DNA of 64,000 bases from Streptomyces sp. BA2 (GCF_009769735.1 NZ_WSRO01000002.1:9225001-9289000); one strand, 5' to 3'. Shown: positions 43,373 through 53,204, counted from the first letter of the stretch. The notes: generated by a model not told the origin, from the sequence alone. Numbers and translations are program-made.

Positions 43373-44842
43373 ATGACACCGACGTCCGCCAGCCCCTCGC
43401 TCGACGCAGCACCGTCCGACGACACCGCGAGATGGACCCCGCGCCTGGCCGGTGTACTCATCGCGCTGATCTGGCCGACCCAGATGCTGGCCGCCGCCGG
43501 GATCCTGGGGGCGAACGCCACCTCCAGCGTGGCGCAGAGCTTCCACACCACCCACGTGGCCTGGTTCGGACTGACCTTCGTCCTCGTCACCACGCTGCTG
43601 ACGCCGTTCGTGATGAAGCTGGGGGACCGGTACGGCAAGAAGCGGCTCATGCTGGTGATCACCGGCCTCGGAACCGTCGGCGACATCATCGCCGCGACCG
43701 CGGGCAGCTTCGAGCTGATGCTCGTCGGCCGGGCGATCGCCGGCTGTTACGGACCGTTCGGCGCTCTGTCCTTCCCCGCCGTACGGCACATCTTCCCGGC
43801 CCGTCTGGTGAAGCCGGCCAGCGCCATCCTGGGCAGCAGCGTCGGCCTGGTAGGCATCGGTGCGCCCTTCCTGGCCGGCTGGCTGGTCGACGGCTGGGGC
43901 TACAAGGGCGTGATGTGGTTCATCACCGCGGCCACCGCTCTCTCCTTCGTGCTGATCGCCTTCCTGGTGCCGCAGATTCCGCCGCGCGACAGGCGTCCGG
44001 GCTTCGACTGGCTCGGCGGTCTGGTGCTCGGCGGAGGTCTGACCGCGGTCGTCTACGCGCTGGGCCAGGGACAGAGCTGGGGCTGGACCGACGCCAAGAC
44101 GCTCGGCTGGCTCGCCGCGGGTCTCGTGGCGCTTGCCGTCTTCGTCCTCGTGGAACGCTCGACCGCCCACCCCATCCTGGACTTCACGGTGCTCAGGCGC
44201 CGCCCGGTCGCCCTGGTGCTCACCGCGGGCGGACTCGCCCAGGCCATCGCCTACACCATGCCGAGCCTGGTGATCCTGCTCGCCCTGTACCCGCACATCC
44301 CCGGTGTCTCCGCCGGCCTCGGGTGGACCGCCCAGCACAACGCGGCCGTCGGCGTGACCTGGAATCTCGTGATGTTCGGGACCGGCATCGCCGCCAGCCG
44401 CCTGATGCGCAGGATCGACGCCCGCCATCTGTGGTGGGCCGGGCTGATCCTGATGGGAGTCGGCTACGGCCTGGCGGGCTTCTTCCACGCCGACGAGACC
44501 GAACTCATCCTCACCTCGTGCCTGGCCAACCTCGGCTCCGGCCTTGTCGTGGCGGGCGCTCCGGTACTGGTCGTCGGCGTGGTGTCAAAGGAAGAACAGG
44601 GCCTGGGCAGCGGCATTCTCAACATGCTCATCAGCCTCTTCGGCGCTGTCTTCACCGCCCTGGCGTTCGCCGTTCTGGCGACGCACAGCACCGTCGAGAA
44701 CGGCACCGCCTTCTACCAGGACGCGGGCTACGACTGGATCTTCTGGACCGGAGCGCTGCTCACCGCCGTGCCCCTGGTGCTCTCGCTGTTCGTCCCCCGC
44801 CTGCGGGATCCCGCCGAGACCGACGCGGCCCCCGCCGCCTGA
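43373..44842 (+). CDS. MFS transporter, 14-TM type
   Basis: About 489 residues. Start at 43373 with AAAGGAG upstream. Motif A variant KLGDRYGKKRLMLVITG; RAIAGCYGPFGALSFPAVRH; GAPFLAGWLVDGWGYKGVMW (motif C-like). It belongs to DHA2-like carriers, but the operon context (two glycosidases) suggests uptake or exchange of a glycoside rather than drug efflux. 51 bp separate it from the rhamnosidase gene. Confidence 0.88.
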   Translation: MTPTSASPSLDAAPSDDTARWTPRLAGVLIALIWPTQMLAAAGILGANATSSVAQSFHTTHVAWFGLTFVLVTTLLTPFVMKLGDRYGKKRLMLVITGLGTVGDIIAATAGSFELMLVGRAIAGCYGPFGALSFPAVRHIFPARLVKPASAILGSSVGLVGIGAPFLAGWLVDGWGYKGVMWFITAATALSFVLIAFLVPQIPPRDRRPGFDWLGGLVLGGGLTAVVYALGQGQSWGWTDAKTLGWLAAGLVALAVFVLVERSTAHPILDFTVLRRRPVALVLTAGGLAQAIAYTMPSLVILLALYPHIPGVSAGLGWTAQHNAAVGVTWNLVMFGTGIAASRLMRRIDARHLWWAGLILMGVGYGLAGFFHADETELILTSCLANLGSGLVVAGAPVLVVGVVSKEEQGLGSGILNMLISLFGAVFTALAFAVLATHSTVENGTAFYQDAGYDWIFWTGALLTAVPLVLSLFVPRLRDPAETDAAPAA

Positions 44843-44893
44843 ATTTCGGCTGCCCCGCGCCATCTGAACACCGCACCACCGAGAAGGGCAGAC

Positions 44894-47188
44894 ATGTCAC
44901 ACCCCTGGACCGCCCAGGTCATCACCCCGGCCTGGCCACAAGAGCCACCCGGTCCGGCGGGACGCCCGGCCACGCTGCTGCGTGGTGAGTTCACCGTGAG
45001 TGGCCCGGTGCGACAGGCGGAGCTGCGGGTCACCGCCCTGGGGGTGTACGAGATGCAGCTCAACGGCGCCGTGGTCGGCGACCACGTCCTGGCGCCGGGC
45101 TGGACCAGCTACCACCACCGCCACCGCTACCAGTCCTTCGACGTGACCACCTCGCTGCGGCCGGGAGCCAACACCTGGGGCGCGCACCTCGCGGACGGCT
45201 GGTACCGCGGCCTGCTCGGATTCAACGGCGGCAACCGCGACCTCTACGGACCGCACACCGGGCTGCTCGCCGAGCTGCGGATCGAGTACGCCGACGGCAG
45301 CGTCCGAACGGCCACGACCGGCCCAGGCTGGCGCGCGGCAGCCGGACCGGTCACGGCGACCGGACTGTACGAGGGGGAGGTCCACGACGCCCGCCGGGAG
45401 CTGCCCGGTTGGAGCACACCGGACTTCGACGCCACCCACTGGCATCCGGTACGTGTGCTGGACTTCGACACCTCGGTGCTCTTCCCCGCGGACAGTCCTC
45501 CCGTACGGCGCATCGAATGCCTCCCGCCGGTGGCCGTCACCACCTCGCCCACCGGCCGCACCCTCGTCGACTTCGGGCAGAACCTGGTCGGACGGCTGCG
45601 CATCCGCGTCCGCGGCGAGGCGGGACACACCGTGACGCTGCGGCATGCCGAGGTCCTGGAGGACGGGGAGCTGTGCGTACGCCCGCTGCGCGGCGCCCCG
45701 GCCATCGACCGCTACACCCTGCGCGGCGCCACCGACGGCGAGCAGTGGGAGCCCCGCTTCACCTTCCACGGCTTCCGCTACGCCGAACTCGACAACTGGC
45801 CCGGCGAGTTCACCCCCGATGACGTCACCGCCGTGGTCCTGCACAGCGACCTGCGCAGGACCGGCTGGTTCACGTCATCCGACCCCTCGCTGAACCGGCT
45901 GCACGAGAACGTGGTGTGGGGGATGCGGGGCAACTTCCTGGACGTGCCCACTGACTGCCCCCAGCGCGACGAACGCCTGGGCTGGAGCGGCGACATCCAA
46001 GTCTTCGCCCCCACCGCCACGTTCCTCTACGACACGAGGGACTTCCTGCGCTCCTGGCTCCGCGACCTCGCCGCCGACCAGAGCACGGACCCCGAGGGCA
46101 TTCCGCCGGTCATCAGCCCCGACATCCCGCTGAACATCCCCGTACCGATGCCTCCCGGCAACCCCGCGATGGCGGGCTGGTGCGACGCCGCAGTCATCGT
46201 CCCGTGGGTTCTGTACGAGCGGTACGGCGACAGCCGGGTACTGCGCGCCCAATACCCGTCCATGCGCGCCTGGGTGGACGCCGTCGACCGGATCGCCGGG
46301 CCAGGACACGTGTGGGGCGAGGGATTCCAGTTCGGCGACTGGCTCGACCCCAGCGCGTCCCCCGACGACCCCGGCCGGGCGACGACCTCCTCCCAGCTCG
46401 TCGCGACCGCCTACTTCGCGCACTCGGCACGGCTGCTGGCCCTCACCGCGGAGGTGCTGGGAGAGAAGGACGACGCCCGGCACTACCACGTGCTCGCCGA
46501 CGCCGTGCGGCACGCGTTCCGCGCCCGCTTCCACACCGGCGCGGGCCGCCTGACGGAAGAGACCCAGACCGCCTACGCCTTGGCCCTCGGCTTCGACCTG
46601 CTTCAGGACGACGCCGAGCGAGCCGAGGCCGGTGACCGGCTGGCCGCCCTGGTGGCAGCACGCGGTCACCGGATCGGGACGGGCTTCCTGGGAACCCCCC
46701 TGGTGTGCGACGCGCTCACCGCCTCCGGCCACACCGACACCGCGTACCGCCTGCTACTTGAGCGTTCGTGCCCGTCGTGGCTCCACCAGGTGGACATGGG
46801 TGCCACCACGGTCTGGGAGCGCTGGGACAGTCTGCTCCCGGACGGCAGCGTCAACCCCGGCGAGATGACCTCCTTCAACCACTACGCGCTCGGCGCGGTC
46901 GCCGACTGGATCCACCGCACCGTCGCGGGCCTGGCGCCCGCCGAGCCGGGCTACCGCCGCCTCCTGATCCGCCCACGCCCGGGTGGCGACCTCACCTGGG
47001 CCCGCGCCGAACACGACACGCCCTACGGCCGGGCCGAGGCCGGATGGCAGATCGCAGGACACACGCTGCGCGTCGACCTCCTCGTCCCACCGGACGTCAC
47101 CGCGCTGGTCGACCTGCCGGGCATGGCGGACGTGGAAGCCGGCCCCGGCCGGCACTCCTTCCTCATCCCCTTCCCCGCGACGCGGTGA
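44894..47188 (+). CDS. Alpha-L-rhamnosidase, GH78 family
   Basis: 764 residues. N-terminal beta domains (GVYEMQLNGAVVGDHVLAPG, WYRGLLGF), then the (alpha/alpha)6 catalytic domain with FLDVPTDCPQRDERLGWSGD, where the conserved Asp/Glu act in catalysis, WGEGFQFGDWLDP, and GATTVWERWDS. C-terminal beta domain with RPRPGGDLTWARAEHDTPYG. No signal peptide, so cytosolic; it removes rhamnose from imported glycosides. AGAAGG lies before the ATG. Confidence 0.95.
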   Translation: MSHPWTAQVITPAWPQEPPGPAGRPATLLRGEFTVSGPVRQAELRVTALGVYEMQLNGAVVGDHVLAPGWTSYHHRHRYQSFDVTTSLRPGANTWGAHLADGWYRGLLGFNGGNRDLYGPHTGLLAELRIEYADGSVRTATTGPGWRAAAGPVTATGLYEGEVHDARRELPGWSTPDFDATHWHPVRVLDFDTSVLFPADSPPVRRIECLPPVAVTTSPTGRTLVDFGQNLVGRLRIRVRGEAGHTVTLRHAEVLEDGELCVRPLRGAPAIDRYTLRGATDGEQWEPRFTFHGFRYAELDNWPGEFTPDDVTAVVLHSDLRRTGWFTSSDPSLNRLHENVVWGMRGNFLDVPTDCPQRDERLGWSGDIQVFAPTATFLYDTRDFLRSWLRDLAADQSTDPEGIPPVISPDIPLNIPVPMPPGNPAMAGWCDAAVIVPWVLYERYGDSRVLRAQYPSMRAWVDAVDRIAGPGHVWGEGFQFGDWLDPSASPDDPGRATTSSQLVATAYFAHSARLLALTAEVLGEKDDARHYHVLADAVRHAFRARFHTGAGRLTEETQTAYALALGFDLLQDDAERAEAGDRLAALVAARGHRIGTGFLGTPLVCDALTASGHTDTAYRLLLERSCPSWLHQVDMGATTVWERWDSLLPDGSVNPGEMTSFNHYALGAVADWIHRTVAGLAPAEPGYRRLLIRPRPGGDLTWARAEHDTPYGRAEAGWQIAGHTLRVDLLVPPDVTALVDLPGMADVEAGPGRHSFLIPFPATR

Positions 47189-47220
47189 CGGCGCCCCACG
47201 CCCGCCGCTCACCCTTCGCC

Positions 47221-47263
47221 CCACCACCGGCGAATGAACACCCACCACCGGGCGAATGAACAC
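47221..47263. repeat. 21/22-bp tandem repeat before the GH1 gene
   Basis: CCACCACCGGCGAATGAACA plus C is repeated with one inserted G, ending 26 bp before the next start; likely replication slippage. Confidence 0.85.
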
Positions 47264-47289
47264 AAGGCACATCAATGCAAGGAGCACCC

Positions 47290-48546
47290 ATGACACGCGA
47301 CGGCCTGCCCGACGACTTCCTCTGGGGAGTCGCCACCGCGGGGCACCAGAACGAGGGCGACAACACCGCCAGCGACACGTGGTTCCTGGAGCACACCACG
47401 CCCTCCCTGTTCCGCGAGCCCAGCGGACCGGCGTGCAGGGGCTACCAGCAGTGGGAGTCGGACCTCGACCTTGTCGCGGGACTCGGGCTCAACGCCTTCA
47501 GGTTCTCCGTCGAATGGGCACGCGTCGAGCCCGAGCGAGGTGTCGTGTCCGCCGAGGCTCTCGACCATTACGAGCAGATGGTCGACGGCTGCCTTGACCG
47601 CGGCCTCGCTCCCGTCGTGACGTTCAACCACTTCACCGGACCGCACTGGTTCGCGGCGGCCGGTTCCTGGACCGGTGCGGACGCCCCGGCACGGTTCGCC
47701 GAACAGTGCGACCGTGTCATGGCGCGCTTCGGTGACCGGATCGCTTTCGCCGTCACCCTCAACGAACCCAACCTGGAACAGCTGTTGCAGGCGGGCGGGA
47801 AGCTCCCGGCCGAGGCGGAGGTGCTCAAGACACAGATGCTCGCGGCTGCGGCACGGGCCGCCGGAACCGGCACCTACGCAAGCGCGAACGTCATCCCCGC
47901 CGACCTGCAAGAGGCGTTCCAGGAGGCATTCATCCATGCCCACCGCGCCGCCCGCACAGCGATCAAGGCCCGCCGCGGCGACCTGCCCGTCGGCGTGTCC
48001 ATCGCCATCGCCGACGAGGTGGCCGTCCCCGGCGGTGAAGAGCGCAGGGACGCCAAACGGGCCGCCGTGTACGACCCATGGCTGTGCGAGGCACGCCACG
48101 ACGACTTCATCGGCGTACAGAACTACGAGCGCATCGTGCACGGCCCCGGGGGAGAAGTGAAGATCGAAGGCGAACTCAACGGCATGGGCACCGCCATCGC
48201 GCCCGGCTCCCTCACCGGCGCGGCGCGCTACGCCCATGCGGTGTCGGGCGTTCCGGTGCTGGTGACGGAGCACGGCATCCAGACCCCGGACGACACCCAA
48301 CGCGCCGCCTTCATCCCCGCCGCCATCGACGAACTCGTGGCACAGGCCGGAGCCGGCACACCCGTCCTCGGCTACTGCCACTGGACGCTCATGGACAACT
48401 TCGAGTGGATCTTCGGATACGGCGCCCAGCTCGGGCTCCACGAAGTCGACCGGGCCACCTTCCAGCGCCGCCCGAAGCCGAGCGCGAAGACGTACGCCGA
48501 GGTGGTGCGCAGCTACCGAGACGTACTCTCAGACAGCCGCAACTGA
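47290..48546 (+). CDS. GH1 family beta-glucosidase
   Basis: 418 residues; start 47290 chosen for the AAGGAG five bases upstream. DDFLWGVATAGHQNEGDN at the N-terminus, FRFSVEWARVEP, acid/base Glu in FAVTLNEPNLEQ, nucleophile Glu in VLVTEHGIQTPDD (His for the usual Asn after Glu) and WTLMDNFEWIFGY. Slightly shorter than typical GH1 (about 450). No signal peptide. Together with the rhamnosidase it could fully deglycosylate rutinosides or neohesperidosides. Confidence 0.94.
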   Translation: MTRDGLPDDFLWGVATAGHQNEGDNTASDTWFLEHTTPSLFREPSGPACRGYQQWESDLDLVAGLGLNAFRFSVEWARVEPERGVVSAEALDHYEQMVDGCLDRGLAPVVTFNHFTGPHWFAAAGSWTGADAPARFAEQCDRVMARFGDRIAFAVTLNEPNLEQLLQAGGKLPAEAEVLKTQMLAAAARAAGTGTYASANVIPADLQEAFQEAFIHAHRAARTAIKARRGDLPVGVSIAIADEVAVPGGEERRDAKRAAVYDPWLCEARHDDFIGVQNYERIVHGPGGEVKIEGELNGMGTAIAPGSLTGAARYAHAVSGVPVLVTEHGIQTPDDTQRAAFIPAAIDELVAQAGAGTPVLGYCHWTLMDNFEWIFGYGAQLGLHEVDRATFQRRPKPSAKTYAEVVRSYRDVLSDSRN

Positions 48547-48763
48547 GCTGCTCCGGAAGGCCGATGCCGAACACGGCGCCCGGGAGTCGTCTTCGGACTC
48601 GGCCTGTTCGAAGGCCGGGACCCTACGGCAGCCCTGGTGGGCGCCTGCTGGTGCCGTGGGTGCGTGCGCTGAGGCCGCCGGTGGGGTACGCCGTGCTCGG
48701 TACGCGCGGCGTACGTCACCGGCGGCCGGTCCGCGCCAGGCGCCCGGCCGGGTCGTCACCGGT

Positions 48764-48789
48764 CCGGCCGCGCACCGGTGCGCGGCCGG
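48764..48789 (-). terminator. 26-nt perfect palindrome, terminator of the secreted SH3-like gene
   Basis: Arms CCGGCCGCGCACC / GGTGCGCGGCCGG, ending 3 bp from the stop of the minus-strand gene at 48793. It probably also stops plus-strand transcription from the GH1 operon. Confidence 0.7.
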
Positions 48790-48792
48790 GCG

Positions 48793-49173
48793 TCAGCGCC
48801 GGGGGTCCCCTCCCGGCAGGTCCGCGACGACGTCGATGCAGTTCAGGGCCACGTAGCCCTTCTTGCCCTTGTAGGAGACCTTGACCCACTTGCGGTCATT
48901 GATGGTGCCCTTGGAGCCGCAGTGGTTGTGCGTGCCGCCCTTGTAGACCCTCATGTTGTCGGAGCCTGCATCGTTGGCCGCCTTCCCCAGCGCCTTCTTC
49001 GGGAAGAGACCCACGGCCGTGCTGCTGAGCTTGGTGTGGGTCCGGAGCTTCACCGACTCCTCGGCCTCGACCGGGGTGGTCCCGGCGGCGGAGGCCCCAG
49101 GGGCCTGCACCAGGGCGAAGGACGCGGCGGCGACGCCGACTCCGACAAACGTGGCGAACTTGCTCTTGCGCAC
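48793..49173 (-). CDS. Secreted SH3-like small protein
   Basis: 126 residues from a GTG at 49173 with GGAG six bases upstream. Signal peptide KFATFVGVGVAAASFALVQA, cleavage after ASA. Mature part SVKLRTHTKLSSTAVGLFPK and WVKVSYKGKKGYVALNCIDV is an SH3b-like domain with two Cys. Probably wall- or matrix-associated. Confidence 0.78.
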   Translation of the reverse strand: MRKSKFATFVGVGVAAASFALVQAPGASAAGTTPVEAEESVKLRTHTKLSSTAVGLFPKKALGKAANDAGSDNMRVYKGGTHNHCGSKGTINDRKWVKVSYKGKKGYVALNCIDVVADLPGGDPRR

Positions 49174-49388
49174 TCGTGCTCCATGAGGTGTGTGTGACGT
49201 GCATGCCGGCCGGTGCCGGTCTCTGTCAGCGGTGCTCCGCGCGGGGGACGTGCGCCGCGCGGACGTGCGCCGCGGGGGCCCGCGCTGCGCGCGAGGCAAA
49301 CCGCTCAGGATCCTGCACACGGTTCGCCGCACTTCGGTGGAACTCCCCGGAGGCGGACCCGCGTTCAGCTTGCTGGAGGATCAGGACG

Positions 49389-49438
49389 TGATCAAGGATG
49401 CTTTTCTGATGCCTGTGATCGCTGTGAACTATCGATAG
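49389..49438 (+). promoter_or_regulatory. Inverted second copy of the LysR promoter region (copy A)
   Basis: 50 bp matching the reverse complement of 50629-50678 at 43 positions. It points right and is followed by no intact gene. It includes TGATCAAGGATG, GATCGCTGTGA and CTATCGATAG. Confidence 0.8.
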
Positions 49439-49730
49439 GGAACGGCCTGGTGCAGGACGAACCACCATCGAACGCGGCACATCCGCCCAAAGACCGTCAG
49501 GGCGCCGAGGCCGCTCGTTTCCAGGAGAGGAATGGTCCTCGCCGACGGCCGGTGACTCCGCTGAGCACCGACACGCACCTGCCAGCCGGCGATCAAGGTG
49601 CCCGCTCAGCAGGAACCGGCCGAGGCCGCCGAGCGCCACAACCGCCATGCGGACGTGCAGCACACGTAAAGAGCATGCACCTGATGCCGCGAAAGGCACT
49701 ACGACAAACGCGACCACACCTTTCGCGCCA

Positions 49731-50615
49731 TCAGACACGGCCCAGGTCTCGTATCACCTGTGCGAGTGCGCGGACGGGTTCCGTCTCGGAGTCGGATCGC
49801 CAGACCAGGCCCCATCTGAGCAGGTGGGAGTCGGTGATCGGGAGGTAGGCGATGTCGGGGCGGGCGCCGTAGCGTGCCGCGTGGGCGCTGGTGAGGTCGA
49901 TGGCGTCGGAGGTGGCGACGATCGTGGGCACCTCCTCACATTTGGCGACGGTGTGGGCGCGTTCGATGGTGCGTCCAGAGGGGGTCGTGAACGGGCTGTA
50001 GGCGTTCTCCCAGTACGCGGGCTGAGACTCGCTGGGCCCAAACAGCCCACGATCGCCGAACACCTCCATGGACACGTGCTTGTCGTCGGCGAGGGGGTGG
50101 TTCGCGGCCATCATCGCGACCATGGGTTCGGTGCAGATGACAGGACCGACGCTGAGGTCGGGCTCCTCGATCGGCAGCCACGCGACGAGTACGTCGATGT
50201 CACCCTGGCGCAGCGAATCGAAGGGACGGATGAACGGGTTGCGCCGCACCTTCAGTTGCCACTGGGGGTGACGAGAGCGGAACGACTCCCAGAAGGGCAG
50301 AAGGTCGTGAGCGTTCTCGCCGATCATTCCCACCCGCAGCACGGCGGTGCCGCCGCGGGCGGCGAGTGCGGCTCGGTCCAGGCTGCGCCGCAGCGCGTCG
50401 GGAATCGGCAGGAGGTCTTCGCGGAGCTGCCGGCCAAGAGCGGTGAGCCGCACTGTGCGGCTGCTGCGGTCGAAGAGCCTGCCCCCGATGCTGCGCTCCT
50501 GCTTGGCGATGGACTGACTGACCGACGCCTGGGCGATTCTCAGACGTTCAGCTGTGCGCCCGAAGTGCAGTTCGTCGGCCAAGGTCAGGAATATCTCGAT
50601 ATCGCGCAACTGCAT
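49731..50615 (-). CDS. LysR family regulator
   Basis: About 294 residues from MQLRDIEIF (50615); an ATG at 50627 would add four residues. HTH: LADELHFGRTAERLRIAQAS and VSQSIAKQERSIGGRLFDRS. Effector domain LRVGMIGENAHDLLPFWESF and later DIDVLVAWLPIEEPDLS. It is preceded by an AT-richer promoter segment that also occurs inverted at 49389. The target gene is not obvious; only fragments lie upstream. Confidence 0.92.
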   Translation of the reverse strand: MQLRDIEIFLTLADELHFGRTAERLRIAQASVSQSIAKQERSIGGRLFDRSSRTVRLTALGRQLREDLLPIPDALRRSLDRAALAARGGTAVLRVGMIGENAHDLLPFWESFRSRHPQWQLKVRRNPFIRPFDSLRQGDIDVLVAWLPIEEPDLSVGPVICTEPMVAMMAANHPLADDKHVSMEVFGDRGLFGPSESQPAYWENAYSPFTTPSGRTIERAHTVAKCEEVPTIVATSDAIDLTSAHAARYGARPDIAYLPITDSHLLRWGLVWRSDSETEPVRALAQVIRDLGRV

Positions 50616-50628
50616 GGTGCAGGTCACT

Positions 50629-50678
50629 CCATTGATAGCTCACAGCGATCGCAAGCATAAGAAAACCATCCTTGATCA
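50629..50678 (-). promoter_or_regulatory. LysR promoter/operator region (copy B)
   Basis: The 50 bp directly upstream of the LysR start. On the minus strand it reads TGATCAAGGATGG, CGATCGCTGTGA and CTATCAATGG. The strong conservation with copy A suggests a regulator-bound element. Confidence 0.75.
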
Positions 50679-50868
50679 ACTACCGGGCCCCTCAAGCAAG
50701 CTGTCATCACAATCCGTCTCCTGAGGTATGTGTGTGTGGGGGGAGAGAGAGCCGCCCGCAGGGGACATCAGCGGCACGACGTTTCCGCGCGTCGAAGGAA
50801 CGGGCACACGCGCCGCACCGACAATCCGCCTGCGCTACGGCGTGCCGGTGACCGCGGAGGACGCCCCG

Positions 50869-51130
50869 GTGCGCGTGCTGTTCGGGCAGCCGACGTGGAC
50901 GTACGACGACGCGGAGGTCCGCCGGATGCTCGCCCGACGGCCTGCTGCCGGACGGCGTCGCGGCGCACATCCTCACCGAACGAGGCTTCGCCGACCTGCT
51001 GGGCGTCACCGTGACCGCCGTGTAGCAGCGTGACGATCCATCCCAGCCGGGCCCGTACGAGCACACCAAGCTCGCCGAGGGCGCCTACGCGACCCTGCTC
51101 ACGGTGCGCGTCGACCCGGACTCCGATTTC
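50869..51130 (+). pseudogene. Decayed enzyme fragment, possibly glycoside-hydrolase-related
   Basis: Reads VRVLFGQPTWTYDDAEVRRM and, after a frame change, LLPDGVAAHILTERGFADLL to a stop, then YEHTKLAEGAYATLLTVRVD. It resembles C-terminal parts of some glycoside hydrolases, but I am unsure of the family. Confidence 0.4.
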
Positions 51131-51453
51131 CACCCCGACGCAAGTGCGCCGGCCTGGCGATGGCGCGCTGCCGCCCTGGGGGACAGGTGCCTGTTCCACC
51201 TGCACCACGATCGGCTGGCCCAGTCCTTCCCGGTGGTGGCCGTCGAGGAATTCGACACGACTCCCGACCTCTTCAGCAGCCGCAACCACGACGTGGCACT
51301 GCTGGCCCGCCGCACGCGTTCACCGAGGGCTGGTGCCAACCTGGCGACCGGTTGCTCCTGATGACCGACGCCCTGGCCGCATGGCTTTCGTCGGTCGCGG
51401 ACCAGGACGAAGCCGTAAGCCAGTTGCTGGTCGTTCGCCTCCGCTACAGGCTG

Positions 51454-51600
51454 ACGGGCCCGTGCTCGTCGACGGTTTCGGCGAAGGTGCGGATGAGTTC
51501 GGCTTCGGCGGCGGTTCGCCAGACGAGGGCTCATCTGGAGAGCGGGGCGTCGTGGATGGGCACGAAGGCGATGTCGGTTCGCTGCAGATAACGCGCGGCT
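51454..51600 (-). pseudogene. LysR effector-domain C-terminal fragment
   Basis: Minus strand reads ARYLQRTDIAFVPIHDAPLS and RCALVWRTAAEAELIRTFAE, parallel to the end of the intact LysR (DIAYLPITDSHLLRWGLVWR). The HTH is missing. Confidence 0.65.
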
Positions 51601-51609
51601 TGCGCTTTC

Positions 51610-51957
51610 GTGCACGTCCGCTCGGACAACCCGGACGCGACGCCACTGCTGACCAACGCCACGATCTACTGGCTTATCAACAACGCCGCCTCAGGGGCCC
51701 GGTTCTACTACGAGAACCATCGCGCCGAACCGGATCCGGAGCCCACCACCGTGCCGATCGGGCTCGTCGGCTTCGCCTACGACATGAAGTCGATCCGCAC
51801 ACTGGCCGAACGCGATCACACCCACATCACGTCCTGGTCGCAGTTCGACCGCGGCAGCCACTGGGCCGCCCACGACGCTCCCGACCTGCTCGCCGCGGAC
51901 ATCCTCCAGTTCTTCGCCGAGCTCACGGAGGGACCTCATGCTCCTCGGCCCCGGTGA
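51610..51957 (+). pseudogene. Epoxide hydrolase C-terminal fragment
   Basis: LTNATIYWLINNAASGARFY, VPIGLVGFAYDMKSIRTLAE and FDRGSHWAAHDAPDLLAADI, containing the catalytic His region of alpha/beta-fold epoxide hydrolases. The nucleophile half is absent. Confidence 0.72.
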
Positions 51958-52600
51958 AGGGGCGAGCGTGCTCGGTGAGGGCGCCGCGGCCGGGCTCGCT
52001 CTTGCGGACCTCGTCGACGCTGCCGAACCGGGCGTGAGAGTAGTCGAGTTCGAGCAGTTCGGCGGCTCGCCGGACGGATGCTTTGGCAGGGCCTTCGGTC
52101 TCGAGGGCGGTGGGGATGCCGGGTCAGGTGGCGAAGCCGAACAGCGCCCTTCTCGCCCGTGCCGCTGAAACCGCGGGGACGGGAGCGCTGACCAGCGCGG
52201 TTGCTGTCGCGAGGGCCACGGCCAGGGGCAGTCCTGAGCGTGGCGACTGCGGATTGAAGTGCCCGGCGTCCCCGACGCATTCGGCCGCTCCCGACCAGCC
52301 GGATCCTGACGCGGTCGTCGATTCCTTGCCGAGCGCGGTGTCCTCTGCACCTCGCGTCGGGGCTGGTATCGGGACGCGCACGAGCAGGTTCTCGGCAAGG
52401 AACAGGGGTGCGAGCGGATCTGGGCCGTGGAGCTCGCAGCGATGCTGAACACGGCGGAAGCCTGGCCCCCGGCCGGGCCGAGCCCGTGTCCGTCAGGCGG
52501 CGTTTCCCGCCGCGGACAAGGTGGCGTCAGGGACCGGAGCGGCATCCGGGGCCTCGGTGACTGGGGCCTTCGCCGTAGGCGGTGCTGTCTGGGCGGGTGG
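51958..52600. other. Degenerate stretch with no intact gene
   Basis: About 640 bp. A minus-strand scrap RRAAELLELDYSHARFGSVD (around 52000-52080) looks coding but is unassigned. Confidence 0.4.
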
Positions 52601-52610
52601 CGCGGCGTCG

Positions 52611-53204
52611 TCACTCCAGAGTGGTGCGGCGGGCGTAGGCGCGGGCGGCGCGGACGCGGTCGCCGCAGCGGGTGGAGCACCACTGACGGCGGCCGCGCTT
52701 GAGCAGGAAGCGGTTGCAGGGTGGGGAGGCGCAGGCGGTCAGGCGGGTGGCGTCGGGGGACGTGAGCAGGTCGGCGGCGTCGGCGGCGATGACCGCGAGG
52801 GCGTGCTCGACGATCGCCGTGGTGGGGTGGGGTGTGGCGCGGTAGGGGCCGGACTTCTCGTCCCACAGCAGCAGTGACGCGGTGGGGACGCGGGTCATCG
52901 CGTTGTTGATGGCCGTGACGGCGGCGGGCAGGGCGGGCTGCCCGGCGATGCGGGAGGCCAGCAGCGATCTGACTTGCTCGCGCAACGAGCGCAGCTGCGT
53001 CGCGCATACCTCCGCCAAGCCGGCACCTTCCGGGGCGAGGTCGCGCTGCGTCAGCCACTGCTCGGCCTGCGCCGGGGTGCCCAGGAGGTCGGCCGTGTGC
53101 CCGCCGGTCAGTGCGACGGCGCTGTTGGCCAGGCTCAGGGAGGGGTGCTCCGCCTCGCCCGGCGCCGATGGCAGGGCGGCTTCTTCCATCACGAACTCTT
53201 CCAT
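52611..53204 (-). CDS. CGNR zinc-finger regulator (ABATE domain)
   Basis: About 197 residues; the start is uncertain (in-frame ATGs at 53204, 53213 and 53227). N-terminal ABATE-like domain (SLSLANSAVALTGGHTADLL) and a C-terminal zinc finger CASPPCNRFLLKRGR followed by QWCSTRCGDRVRAARAYARR, which is the CGNR motif with Asp for Asn (CGDR). Probable stress- or sigma-factor-linked regulator. Divergent from the MBL-fold gene, which it may control. Confidence 0.85.
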   Translation of the reverse strand: MEEFVMEEAALPSAPGEAEHPSLSLANSAVALTGGHTADLLGTPAQAEQWLTQRDLAPEGAGLAEVCATQLRSLREQVRSLLASRIAGQPALPAAVTAINNAMTRVPTASLLLWDEKSGPYRATPHPTTAIVEHALAVIAADAADLLTSPDATRLTACASPPCNRFLLKRGRRQWCSTRCGDRVRAARAYARRTTLE

